From the NCBI GenBank assembly GCA_023374025.1, contig SIJG01000149.1, forward strand, positions 124,001 through 188,000: a stretch of DNA of 64,000 nt, written 5' to 3'. Positions 1-13,500 of this stretch are shown one piece after another. Both the position numbers and the translations under genes were made by a program. Each line of letters starts with the position of its first letter. Positions within the stretch are counted from its first letter, which is position 1. Under the pieces are notes generated by a model that did no database searches, was not told where the DNA came from, and saw only the letters and a program-made list of their open reading frames with translations. This stretch comes from Heterodera schachtii. Its lineage: Eukaryota; Nematoda; Chromadorea; Rhabditida; Heteroderidae.

Positions 1-436
1 TGCTGACTGACTGACCCTGACCTTCGCCCGCCCAATTCAAATGTCTCTCTCAATTTTTGATTCTTCCCCAAAATGAATAATGATGTGAAGGACTCTTTTC
101 GGGGACCTCAATTAAACTTTTGGGGGGGCAAAATGTGCAACAAAAAGAAAGGACCAACCAAAAAAAGGGGGCACAGATTTGGGAAGATAATACTTATAAA
201 TAAAATGGGAAAGAAATGAACAAAATTTTGAGTTAAGAGATTTTTTTGGATAAAAAATTGAGAAAATTTAAATATCGAAAAAAATAATTTATTATGAAGA
301 AATTTCCGTAAAATTTGATTCATTCATTTAAAAATAGTAATTATTATTAAGAAATTGCATATTTAATCTAAATTATAAATATTTTATTAAAAATTATTAA
401 TATTTTAAAGGGCTGATAAAAATATTTATAAATACT
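1..436. other. AT-rich ankyrin intron sequence, no gene seen
   Basis: AT-rich DNA to the left of the first MITE. No ankyrin exon or convincing ORF was found. It is probably intron, since the ankyrin gene must continue beyond position 1. Confidence 0.5.
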
Positions 437-1132
437 TACCGTATTATCTCTAATTATCCCCCCGGGGAGATTATTGTTCAACCTCCTCAGAAAGGGGGGG
501 GGATTATTAGATACGGGGGGATAAATGGAGACGGGGAGATTATTTTTCGACTGATTTATTCGTGAAAAATTTTAAACTTTTTTGAACATGTCGCCAAAAA
601 ATGTCATCTTCTGTAACGACATTTATGCATTTGGAAATCCATAACCCGGTTCAAGGGTTGGAAATGTTAGTGGAATAAAGCTTAAAAATAAAGAGAAACC
701 GAGAGAATTTTATGCATTTTATTTGATTTTTTTAACTTAAAGATGAAAAGAATTTTTCCAGAAATTCTAGAAATTTTCAATTTTTCACAAAAAGAGCGAC
801 TTATAAAAAAACATAAATAATTTTGCACATAAAAATATTTCGCACATATTTGGGCGTTCTTCCCTCCTGGAACTTATTTAACTGACAGCTTTCAATAAGA
901 ATGAAATTTTTGTGGAATTTTATGCATAAATACAGCGGATTTTCCCAATTTTTTAACACAAATTTTTGTCTCTATTTATTAAATATTTAAACGAGTTTTA
1001 ATTTAGAATAATTAATTTTTATTAAATATTAAAAAGAAAAAATTCCATATTGTTCAACCTCCTCAAAAAGGGGGGATAAATGGAGACGGGGGGATTAATG
1101 GAGACGGTGGGATAATTAGAGATAATACGGTA
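437..1132. mobile_element. Mariner-like MITE, composite copy
   Basis: Inverted ends TACCGTATTATCTCTAATTA (left) and GATAATTAGAGATAATACGGTA (given here only to show the mirror; 696 bp apart) bound the element. A G-rich motif after TTCAACCTCCTC occurs near both ends (472-500 and 1,052-1,078). A short relative sits at 21,504. The TA at the ends suggests a TA target duplication, as in Tc1/mariner. No transposase is present. Confidence 0.65.
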
Positions 1133-1334
1133 GTTGGTTATGAAATTAAAAATAAAATAAATAAAACTATTTATAAATCATTAGTTGATGTAATTAAATT
1201 AAAAATAAAAGAAAGGTTTTTTGGATTAAAATATGTCAAAAAATAATTGATTATGAAATAAAAAATAGATAATTGAAAATAAAATAAACAATTTTTATGT
1301 AAAAACAGTGAAAAAAAAAAGTAATAAAACTGAC

Positions 1335-1527
1335 CGCCGTTCGTGTGTTTGGCGACGCGCCATTGTCCAACAGAAACTGGACCACATGGTTGTGACCTTG
1401 CTGAGCGGCCTGGTGCAACGGCGTGTAGTTGGACTTGGTCTCCGCGTTCACATTGGCCCCATGGGACACCAACCAGCGGACCATGTTCATCTGGCCAAAA
1501 TGGCACGCCACATGCAACGGCGTGTAA
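1335..1527 (-). CDS. unc-44: Ankyrin exon 17, last exon in window
   Basis: 193 nt; with the two carried bases it gives 65 codons, phase 0 at its end. Includes [40 protein letters not shown] and [10 protein letters not shown]. In the family the next residues open the last ankyrin repeat. I do not find that exon in 1-1,334. Confidence 0.92.
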
Positions 1528-4500
1528 CTGAACAATGCCAAAAATATTATTTGTGCCAAAAACGGGGAAAAAATAATAAAGCAAAAAAATAAAATTTGAA
1601 AAAAACACTAGAAAATTTGCATTAAAATTTTAGGAAAATTTTCTGATAGTGTCTGTAGACCTATATATTTGCAGGCACTTAACCAAGAGGGGAGGGGATG
1701 AATTGTGCCCTCCCCGAAATGAAAAATCTGTGCATTCTAGGAAAATTTATATTGGATTCTTACTAGTTTTATAAAAATTTGCAAAATTTGACCCATCAGC
1801 TCCTGTCACACTATCGACAGGTCCAAAATTTCATTAGAAAATTTGACCCAAAAATGCAAAAAAAAATTTGTTCAGGCAGTCTTTGCAGAATTTTTTCTGG
1901 TTACCAGCCTGCCTATACGTCAACAGGTCATTTTATTCGAACAAAAATTGATTCGAAAAGAATTTCGGATTTATTGAAAAATTTATTTTTGAATTTCGGA
2001 GATTTTCGATAAAGAAAAAATAATGTCAAAAAATTTTCAATGTAACGGCTGAGTGAGAAAAAAAATGGGTCAAAAATATTATAATATGAACAGAAAATAA
2101 TAAGCCGACGATCGCATGAAAAAAGGAAATAATTGGTGTGAAAAATGTCAGTGAATTTTTTATGTCATGTTTAATTGCTCGGGAAATACTAATTTGTTAA
2201 ATTCTTTAAAGGAAATATATGTGTATTAGAGTATACGACATATATAAATTAATTAGCTGCAGTAAAATGCACACTAATGATGCTGCTAATTACACATTTT
2301 GAATAATTAATGAGTGTAATTATACCATTAGATAAATTAAAGATGTTATGGTAATATTATTATGATGCTAATCACACATTTATTTAATTAATTATGTGTT
2401 TTTGGTCTCTTCTTAATATGATGCAACTAATTACCCATTTTGACTAATTAATGTGGGTAATGGGATTATCCATTAGACAAATAAATGTGTGCTGTCGTCA
2501 ATTTTACTCTTAAATTTGCCTGTGTATTGCTACCACTCTTAAATAAAACTTTACTAATTACCCAATTTGCCTAATTAATGTGGGTTTAATGGAGATTATC
2601 CATTAGACAAATTAACATGGGCTCAAAATCTTACTTTTATACAAATATAAATACAAAATAATGCCTTGCCCTAAAGGGCCACCCGCACTGACTGACTGAT
2701 CACTCTTTCACTAAATCACTCACCCGGCGTTTGTTTGCGCATTAATGTCGGCCTCGTTGTTGAACAAATGATCAGCCACTTGCACTCGGTCCTCTTGCGC
2801 ACACAAATGCATCGGCGTAAGTCCATTCTTTGCGCGGGCATTGACCTGAATAATTTGATGCATTTTTGATTTTGTTGTGCTATTTAGCTTTTGCACTGTG
2901 CACAGTCAGATCGGATCGCCAACAATACAAAATTGATCGATTTTTACGGTAAAAGACCAAAGGATAAATATATCGAAAAGTTCAATCGATTAATCGATCG
3001 TGCCGGTCTCCAATAGTGGCAATAGACATTTTGTAATCTCTTCCACCAAATGTCATCAAAATAAATTTAATCGAAATTCGAAAAATCAAAAAAAGATTTG
3101 TAAGTGAAATATGTGGAAATCATGCATAAAAAGCTTTTTAATTGAACTGCAGAAAGAGCATTTAAGAAATGTAAAGTATTAAAACTAAAATTAGAATTTT
3201 GTAAAATGAATCCAAAAAAACTAAATTTTAAATAAAAATTAATGAAAAAATAAAAATGAAATTACAAAAAGGATTGCGTGAAATTAGCAAATGCCATTAA
3301 TTAAATGGCCAAGTTCCATCAAGACCGAAATTTCCTGAAACTCGAGACCGGGAAAAAAACCCGAGACTTTTCTCGAGTCGAGATTCGACTCTCGAACAGC
3401 ACACAAAAAACCAAAGTTGCCTACTCCATCCTTAATCACCTCTGATCCGTTCTCCGTCAACAGTGCGGCCATCTGCAAATGGCCCTCTTCAGATGCCAAA
3501 TGGAGTGGGGTGAAGCCGGCACGGCTCTCCGCGTTTGGCACCGCGCGGTAGGCGAGCAGCGCGTGCGCAATTTCCATTTGATTCTTTTTGGCCGCAATGT
3601 GCAGCGGTGTGTAGCCGTTGCGGGCACACGCGTCGGCACGCGCACCGCGCTCAAGCAAAAGTTGGGCAACCTGGGGCAAAAATGAATAATTTTAAAGATT
3701 TTTGATGAAATTGCGTAAAAATTTCAGCCCATGAGGTGCCTTGTCGCCGGTGGGCAAGTTTGCCCAAGGCATGAACCCACAAAAAAAAATCCAAGTCTCG
3801 ACTCGTTTGCCGAGACTCTCGAGCAGTAGTCCTTTCCCCCTTCCCTCGCACCCGTTCAAAATGACCAATGATGAGGGTTTTAGTAAAATTTTCGACAAAA
3901 AATTAGTCAGGCGTTTTAAGAAATTTTCACTACTCATTTGCTGAGACTGTCGATGCCATTCTCCCTACCCCTTCATCGCTAAGTAAAATCCTCTACAAAA
4001 AATGGTAAGGCGTTGAATAAAAATTTTCTCGACTCGTTTACCGAGAAGACTCATTTTTGAACAGTCCAACCTATGCCATTCCCTCTTTCAAAATGACTAA
4101 TTTTGAGAATTTTGAGTCAAATTTTTGACAAAAAAAAAATTGATCAGGCATTATAAAAAACTCATTTGCCGAGACTCTCGAGCAGTCCAACCTGTGCCAT
4201 TCCCCCGCCCCCTTCCTCCCTCTCGCCCTCACCCGTTCGTTGTTGTAATGGGTGGCCACGTGCAGTGGGGTCACTTGGTTTTTGCCCTCAATGTCCACGG
4301 GCGTGCCACGCTCCAACAGCAGACGGACAACCGCGTAATTGCCATATTTGGCAGCCAAATGCAGCGGGGAGAAGCCCTTCTTGGTCAGCAGCGTTTTGTT
4401 GGACTTCTTCTCCAGCAACAGCTGAACAACCTCCTCTTGGCCCTCCTGCAATGGGCAAAAAGCCATTTTTAATGCTAAATTAATATGTTTATTTGAATTA

Positions 4501-7500
4501 TTATTTTATACTGAAAAAGAATATAATATTCATTTTTTCATTTAAATTTTATAACTATTTCAATAAATACTGTATATATTCATATATATTTATTTAAAAT
4601 TATTTGATAAAATTTAACAATATTTTCGCGTAATTTAATTTCCTTACAATATAAATTTATTTTCAAAATATTAAAAAATTTAATAAAATTAAGACATTTA
4701 TAATATTTTTTTAATCATCATTTTAATCAGCCACTCCTTTTACCTTTGCTGCAATGTGCAGTGGCGTGTATTGGTCGCGCGTTGCCGCGTTCGGATTGGC
4801 ATGAGCGCTCAGCAAAATCATCACAATGTCAGCGTTGCCAAGCCGTGCCTAAGTGCCAAGAAGCATACATAATTAATGAGACACAAAAACATCAGAATTA
4901 TTAAATGGAAATTTTGCGATTTTTTTTCTATTCAATTAATTTTTCTAAAATTATATGTAATGATCGCCGGTATTCCTGTGAATTTTTATATATTTAAACA
5001 TGATCATGATCAATTCTTGGAATTTGAATTAGAAATTTGTCAAGAAAAAAGCTTAAAACAAGAACAAAAATTTTGAAAAAAAATTTTCTAGCGTTTTTTT
5101 TTTCTAAAATTGTTATAAAAAAGCGCCGAAAAATTTTTCAAAATTTTTTTTTCTTGAAATTTCTAATAAAAATTTTACCTTCTCGAAAAAATTTGTCGAA
5201 AATTTAAAAAAAAATTTCGGGAGGGGGGAGGAATGACCAGGTCTAGAAATGGAAATTTATTATTATTATTATATTTTTTTTAATTTAAAGACAACAAACA
5301 GCGATGTGAAGCGGCGTCTGCAGCTCGCGCGCTTGCGCGTCCACGTTGGCCTTGTTGCGCACCAAAACGCGCACAATGTCCTGCGCAAAATTAGCCAAAC
5401 AATTTTATGATTCCATTAATTACTCATTAAAAATATTATTTATTAAAAAAAATATATAATTAGGTAAATAAAATAAATAATTGGGCCCACCGTTTGATTA
5501 GCCCTGGCGGCCAGATGAAGCGGAGTTTCGCCACGTACCGTTTCACAGTCCACATTTGCCCCCTGAAAAACAAAAAAACAATTAATTATGTAAAAAATAA
5601 TATAAATAGGGCTGCAAATTATATCTAAATATTTATACATATCTTTTCAAGGATTTTCCATGCTTAAAAAAGTAGGGAAAAAACTTTTATTCTCTTTTTT
5701 TTTTGTGTTTACGAACAAAAGTTTGGACTTTTATTTACATATTTTTTTTATATATTTCCGGATTTTTATACAATTTAACCATGTACATATTTAACATATT
5801 TTAGGTTTTTAGAAATTTTTAGGATTTTTAAAGAATTTTTCTTTAATATCCAAAAAATTCTTCAAAATTTTCATTATTTCGTACAAAGTCTAAATAATAT
5901 AATATTTTTGAATTTTTTAAAATTAAATTTCATTTTTTGACTGGCTGGTGGTTGGGGCGGGGACCTGTTGGATGAGGAAGATGACAATGTTGATGCAGCC
6001 CATGAATGCCGCCACGTGCAGCGGTGCCAGCCCCGACTCGGTGGTCGCATCGACGCTGGCATGGTACTTGAGCAACAGCTCCACCACCTTGATCCGGTTC
6101 TTCTTGCATGCGATGTGAAGCGGGGTAAAGCTGAAGCGGAAAATTTAAAACATTACTGAATATTTTGGTTAATTCCAATTGAGATTTAAAATTGTTTTAA
6201 TAATTTTATTTAATGACAATTTTCGAGGAAAAAAATATTTTATTAAAATAAAAGAAAAAAAAATAATCATTTAAAAGCATTAGTAAATGTTGTTGAACAA
6301 GCAGAAAGTGATAATTAATTAATTGAAAATTTAAATGATAAAAAAACGACAAATGTTAATTATTATTTATTAAAAGTGTTTTGAAGAAGAGCATTTAAAA
6401 TGTTTTTATTATACAATAAAAAAAATAAAATAATTAAAATGTGATCTTAAATAAAACAAATTAATTTTAAATTTAAAAAGTAATAAGTTATTAAAAATTG
6501 ATTAAAAAACATATAATAGTTAAATTAAAACACATTTTCAAATCTTCTTTACTGTCTGTAATACCGTACCCATTCAGTGCTCGTGCGTTTGGGTCCGCGT
6601 GGCGGTCCAACAACAGTTTGGCCACGCCAACATGGCCACAATGGGCTGCAACATGCAACGCGGTCAGATAGTCCACCGTCACTTCGTCCACATTTGCCCG
6701 ATTGTACAACAAAATTCTGCGAGAAAAAATAAATCATTAAAATGATTTATTGAATTTGATAAAAAAATAGTTTACCGTGTTACTTATACTTCTTTAATTG
6801 AAAATTAATATTTAATTAAATTATAAAATTATTTAAATTAAGAGATTTATTTCGCCACTCATTCATCATTGTACAAATGAAAAACAACGGGCTGGAAAAA
6901 AGCCAATGTTAGCCTACAGCACTGTGTTTAAAAGTAGAAAAAAGAGCTGAACATTTTTTAATACTTAAAAATCAGTTTGAATTATCGATTTTTACATTAA
7001 TGCCAACAAAATGAGAAATCATTTAGCAATATTTGATGAAATTAATAACAATATTAAAAAATATTTTTTATACAAATATTTTCCATTTTATGTAAAAATG
7101 AATTTATGTTATTTATTATTTATTATATTTTTATTATTTTTGTAATTGAATCCGGCAAAATCCGTCCGAATTTTGATGAAATATTTGGCGACAGGATGGG
7201 ACAAAAATGAAAGTGAGCAAACAGTGAAAATTGAACAAAATGAACGAAATGAGAACTCACAATCAGCAGAAGTTGATCAAATGGGTGAAGAATTGGGAAA
7301 TGGTCCAATTGATCAAATGGAAAATGATCAGAAAAATACCAAAATTAATCAGAATATTAAAGATGAAGCAACTGATCAGCAAAAGAGAGAAATTGTTAAC
7401 AAATTTGATTCAATTAAAGAAAAGTTGAGGGAAAAAATAAAATACAAAAGGAAAGATTATAGCAAAATTGAGAGAAAAATTGCAAAATTATTAGGAACAA

Positions 7501-10500
7501 ATAGAAGATTAATATGGAAATGGAAAAATGAATTAAATTTAAATAAAAATAAAATTAAAAAGCGAATTTATGAGCAGAAAAAGCGCAAATTCATTGAACG
7601 ATTTGATGAATTTAAAGAATTATATGCCCAAGGCAAACAGAAAGAATTTGTGAAGGAATTGGGCATTTCAAAAGAAACATTTATAAAATGGAAAAAAGAA
7701 TTACTGCCAAAATATAATAAAAGTAAAAATAAAAATATATTTTTAGTGAAGTTAAAAATGTAAATTTTATTTAGTGCGTCATACCAATGAGGACAAATTA
7801 GAAAAAATGAAGCAATATTTTAAAATAAAAGAAGCAAATCCAAAAATGAGCGACGTAATAATTGCGAAGAAATTGGAAATTGGATTTTCAACGCTGAATA
7901 AATGGAAAAAGGAATGTTCTTGAACCATTTGATCAGTGATTTTATTTGATCATGATTTTGATGAATTATATAAGGATAATTTGAAAATTTACAAAAATTT
8001 ATGCATTGAGATTGAAAAAACTGACAATTTTATTCATTAAAAATAAAACATAAAATTTTCCAAATTTGCCCCGCCGGGAACGTAGTAAAATAAAATAAAA
8101 AAAGTCCACAACAACGGTAGTTTACCCGTCCGTAATAAATAAAAGAACGTGGTTGCTGGTTACCTAACCATGTAACCATGGTAAAACGCAAACCATCACT
8201 GCCACCACGACCCATGGTTACAGACTTAATCATTAACCTTTAAAATCCGCCAAAAATCAGCGAAAAAAAGATATAAAGCCCAAATAAAATTTATAAAATA
8301 GAGAAAATCTCTCTCCGCTATCAAATAGTGGGGGGGGGGGGGTCCGACCCGACTCCATACGACGAAGTCCAGGGGGATGGGGGGGTCGAGGGGGTAGGAG
8401 ACCAAAATTTTCGAAGTACTCCAGTCATGTAAATCAACAATTTTTTTTTTTGCTTTTCAAACGGCTTTTTTTTTTGCGGCGCGCTTTTTCCAAAAAACTT
8501 TTGGGGAACCGGGGGGGGGGGGAGTCCGGTGGTGCCGACGATAGACGACGCCGGGAAAATTTTTGAAAATTCGAGTGCGATTTGTTAACAGATTTACGCC
8601 AAAAAATTATCAAATTTTGCAATTTCAAGCTAATTTTTTGAATTAAAAAAACGAAATTCTATTTCGTATAAAATTACGAGATGTGTTACTCGCGATTTCG
8701 TAAATTTTTTGAATTTTTGAATGAAATTGACTAAATTTTAAAGGATTTTTGTTAAATTGTTTAAATTCTTTTTGGCCTTTACGAAGTCGCCTCTCTCTTA
8801 CCCCTTCGTCTCCGACCTTTCCCCACATTTTTTCACATTTTTGTCCCAACAAATACGAAGTCCCCCCCTCTTTTGGGCCCCTCATACGAACGAAGTCAGG
8901 GGGGGTCGACCCCCATGATTTCTCGGTGTACCGACTTTTGCGCCGCAGACACTTGCGCCCATTTGCGCCGCGACATTTGCGTCGCCCTACAAAATCCATT
9001 TGCACCGTTTTAAGTAATCCAAAAAGTTTTTTTAAACTAAAATTTATATATATATATATATAAATGTGGCTTATTATTTTTGTTTTTTTGGCATCAAATT
9101 TGCCTTTGCTGCTGATGTACGCATTAACAAAAACAAAAAATAGGTGTCTATCGTTATGATTAAATTTTTATTTTTTTTTGCATTTCTTTTAGTTGCTTTT
9201 TTGTTGTTGCATAGTAATTGAGTAAAATTCGTTGAAAATTGGTAAAAATATTTTAAAATATTTTTTTAAGTGAGCGGCGCAAATGTCCATTTTTACTGTT
9301 CGGCGCAAATGTCCATTTTTGCTGTTCGGCGCAAATGTCGCGGCGCAAAAGTCGCAACACGGATTTCTCTATTTTTGCCTTGGCTTTCGCCATTCCTTCG
9401 GTCGCCGCCTTGGCCATTTTTTTGGTTGCCTTTGGCCAGCACCTTACTGAATCAGCCGCCCCCCCCCCCTTTGTCACCCCTTTTGTCCTTGTTTTTCCCC
9501 TGTGTTTACCATTGTTTGATTAAGAAGTCTGGTGCTCTTGTTCAGACCTTTTTCGAGCTTAAACCGGGCAAAAACTAACGCGTGGACTAAGTAATGTTGA
9601 GGGGTAACATCTTCAATTCACTCCTTTTTAACTCTAATTTTTTCGCCATTTTTTTTTTGTTTCTCTTAATCATGCCGGTCACATTATCCGACAGCAACTC
9701 CGCGCTCTTTTGACCGCCATTTCCACCGACTCAATACAGGGGAACGGTTCCGATTTGGCCCTCTTTTTGGGCGGCTTTTTTGCACATAATCCATGATAAT
9801 ATTTCGCTTAATGGTCTCTCCGGGGTAGCGCCCTAGCCTTAGTCGATGGCTTCTCCCTAATTGATCATAATTACTCGATTGTTATACTGAAAGGGTCGCT
9901 ACGGGGACGATGCAAAGCGAGCGGACAGACTCTGCAGCAGATTCCGATTTATTGCCGAGAACGACCCCACTTCCCTGGGGTCTATTAGCTTTGCCGCCGA
10001 GAAGCTTTGCCACCCTCCCCCGAAAACTATTAATTACCAGCTGCCCCCCGCCCAATGATTAATTACCCTCCCCGGGCGGTAAGATCAAAGGGAACCCTCC
10101 CCCGAAACCCATTAATCATTTCACACCCTACACGAATACACCCCAAAGAAATGATCAGAAAATATTTTTTCGAAATTAAACTCACGCATAAAAAAAAGCA
10201 AAGCCTAAGCGCTCCTAAAAGACTGGACGGTTATCCTTTCCTCCCCGAGTAAGAAATCAGGGAGCAGGAATGCAGACAAAGTTAGAAGAAAACTGACCGG
10301 ATCCGGGCCATAAAACCAAGAGCCACACCCTGCAAATCTCCGGGCAATCTTTTTTGATTTTTGATTTTTGCGTATGATTTGCCCCGCCAGCGGATGGGAA
10401 GCAAAAACATTGTCATACATAACAAATTATCATTCGTCACTCATTCACTATAAAAATGAAAAGCAACGGGCTGAAAAAAGCCAATGTTAGCATATTATTC

Positions 10501-13500
10501 AGGCATTATCGATTTGTTTATTAACGTCAATAAAATGAGAAAAAATTGAGCAATATTAATATAAAAAAAAATACAATATTATATGTAGAAGATTTTTACT
10601 CAACATTTTCCATTTTACATAAAAATGAATTTGTTGTATTTAATATTTATTATATTTTTATTTATTTTTGTAATTGAATCAGGCAAAATTCGGCCGAATT
10701 TTGATGAAATATTTGGCGACGGATGGGACAAAAATGAAAGTGAACAAACAGTGAAAATTGAACAAAATGAACGAAATGAGAACTCACAATCAGCAGCAGT
10801 TGATCAAATGGGTGAAGAATTGGGAAATGGTCCAATTGATCAAATGAGAAATGATCAGAACCATTCGAAAAGTGATCAGAATATTATAGAAGAACCAAAT
10901 GATCAGCAAAAGAGAGAAATTGTTAACAAATTTGATTCAATTAAAGAAAAGTTGAGGGAAAAAATAAAATACAAAAGAAAAGACCAATGCAAAATTGAGA
11001 GAAAAATTGGAAAATTATTAGGAACAAATCGGAAATTAATATGGAAATGGAAAAATGAATTAAATTTAAATAAAAGCAAAATTAAAAAGCAAATTTATGA
11101 GCAGAAAAAGCGCAAATTTATTGAACGATTTAATGAATTTAAAGAATTATATGGCCAACGCAAACAGAAAGAATTTGCGAAGGAATTGGGCATTTCAAAA
11201 GAAACATTTATAAAATGGAAAAAAGAATTGATGCCAAAATACCATAAAAGTCAAAGTAAAATATTTTTTTAGTGAAGTTAAAAATGGAAATTTTATTTAA
11301 GAGCATTATACAAATGAGGAGAAATCAGAAAAGCTGAAAAAATATTATGAAATGAAAGAAAGAAATCGGAAAATGAGCGACGTAATAATGGCCAAGAAAT
11401 TGGAAATTTCACGAAACACGCTGAGAAATTGGAAAAAGAAATTTGCTACCATTAATTGATCAGTGATTTTTTATTTGATTCTGATTTTTGATGATTTTAT
11501 AAATTAACTTCATAATAAGAGATTCTGTAAAATATTTTGGAGGGCTTCTAAAACTCGCCAATTTTTTTAGCATTAGAAAAATAAAGCGAAAAATTTGCTA
11601 ATTTTGTTTTTTTGTCAATGTTTATGAAAAAAAGTAAAAAGTTTTTAAAACATATTTATTTTCCAACATTAATTTAACTTTATCAAAAGCCAATCTAATT
11701 AAAATGCCAAAATTTTCTCATGGCGGCGCCTACCGGCACCGCCAGACTCCCCACCTAGGGAAGTGCGAGAGTCTCAGTTCTCGGTTCTCGACTCGAGAAA
11801 TTTCACTGGTTTTTCCCATTCGGGGGGTTTTCGAGGATGTTTGATCTTAATCTAACCATAGATTTGCCTAATTACGAACTCCGGACTCATATTCGAATAA
11901 GTAGACTGGATTTTGACTCGAAAATTCGAAACCCGACCCCGTATTTTTGAAATTACCTCGGCGTCGGGCAACCAAAAAAATTTTATGAGTATTTTAAAGG
12001 AATTTCTTAAGTTTTTTTTTTAAAACAAAATTTATTAAATTCCAAAACTTATTATTCTCTAAATAAATTAGCTCAAAATGGCTAAGTTTGGTGTCATTTT
12101 TTGGACAAAATCTGTTAACAAATGCATCAAAGTTTCAAAATTTTCACCGGCGGCGCCTATCGTCGGCACCCCCGTGCCACAGACACCCTCCCCCCCGGCA
12201 TATTCCACAAGCTTTTGGAAAAGCGCGCCGCAAAATAGTGTAAAAAGACAGCATTTAAAAATGGGGTCCCGAGACACCCAAATCCCGCGCCCCGTCCCTC
12301 AATGGTCCGTCAGTTCGAAAAAAGGAAAAAAATGGACGATGACAGAAATAAGGGAAAAAATGTTAGGAAAAAGCTCAAAAAAATTGATTTTGAATTGCCT
12401 CGCCGGGCGACAAAACATTATGCATTACTTTACAAATTTTTACTAGGAAAATGCAATAAAACGAAAAATACACCCCCTAAGAACATACATGTACAAGGGG
12501 TGCGCCAGTCAGATTCCCATACGTCGGAGGGGTGCGCCAGGACCAAGGGAAAATTTTTTTGAATTTTAATTGTTCAAATTTTAACTTTTTCCCCCTTCGG
12601 TACGACCCACCCCACGAGGACCCCTCCTTTACAGCCGCCCCCTTACGACGCACGTGGGGGGGGGGGGGGTGCGCCAGGCCCATTACGACGCGGGGGGGGG
12701 GGGGGTGTGCGCCGGCGCACCCCTTGTACATGTATGCCTAAGAATTGAAAAAATTATCAAAAATTGATTCCCTAAAATAAATTTGTTTTTTGTCTTAATA
12801 AAAGTTTTTGATTTAAGCCGTAATTACGGATTACGGATTTCCGTAAATGCAAATCCAGTTGCGTGCAGCCCTGGTTACAATACAAATTATCACTCGCCAC
12901 TCCTTCACTTTAAAACGAAAAGCAAAGGGAAGGAAAAAGCCAATGTTAGCCTATTTATTATTCATAAGCAGTGTGTTGAAAAGTAGAAAAAGAAGAAGCT
13001 GATATAATATTTAATTATAATAAAGATTTTTTCTTTCTAAAAAATCAAAGAATTTTCGATTTTTACGTTAATGCCAACAAAATGAGAGAAAAAAATGGAC
13101 AATATTTAAGAAATAATTGTAGAAATATTTTCATTATATGTAAAAATGAATTTGTGGCATTTATTATTTATTATATTTTTCTTTGTTTTTGTAATTGAAT
13201 CCGGCAAAATCCGACCAAATTTTGATGAAATATTTGGCGACGGATGGGCCAAAAAAGAAAGAGAAGAAATTGTGATAAAAATTGAACAAAACGAACAAAA
13301 CGAGCAAAATGATAACTCAACAGCAGCAGTTGAACAAATGGGTGAAGAAATGGGAAATGGTCCAATTGATCAAATGGGAAATGATCAGAAAAAGAGAGAA
13401 ATAATCAAAAAATTTGATGCAATTAAAGAAAAATTGAGAAAAAAAGAAAATTATCAATGGAAAAAACAAAGCAAAATTGAGACAAAAATTGCAAAATTAT

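Noticed and set aside
1308..1592. Plus-strand ORFs over ankyrin exons
   Set aside because: Antisense shadows of GC-rich ankyrin exons on the minus strand.
7146..7763. ORF starting [10 protein letters not shown] as the true start of copy A
   Set aside because: The Met lies in a stretch read out of frame relative to all sister copies, and the ORF runs into the intron.
9781..10030. Possible snRNA or rRNA fragment in a GC-richer stretch
   Set aside because: No Sm site, tRNA boxes or rRNA core motif could be matched by eye.
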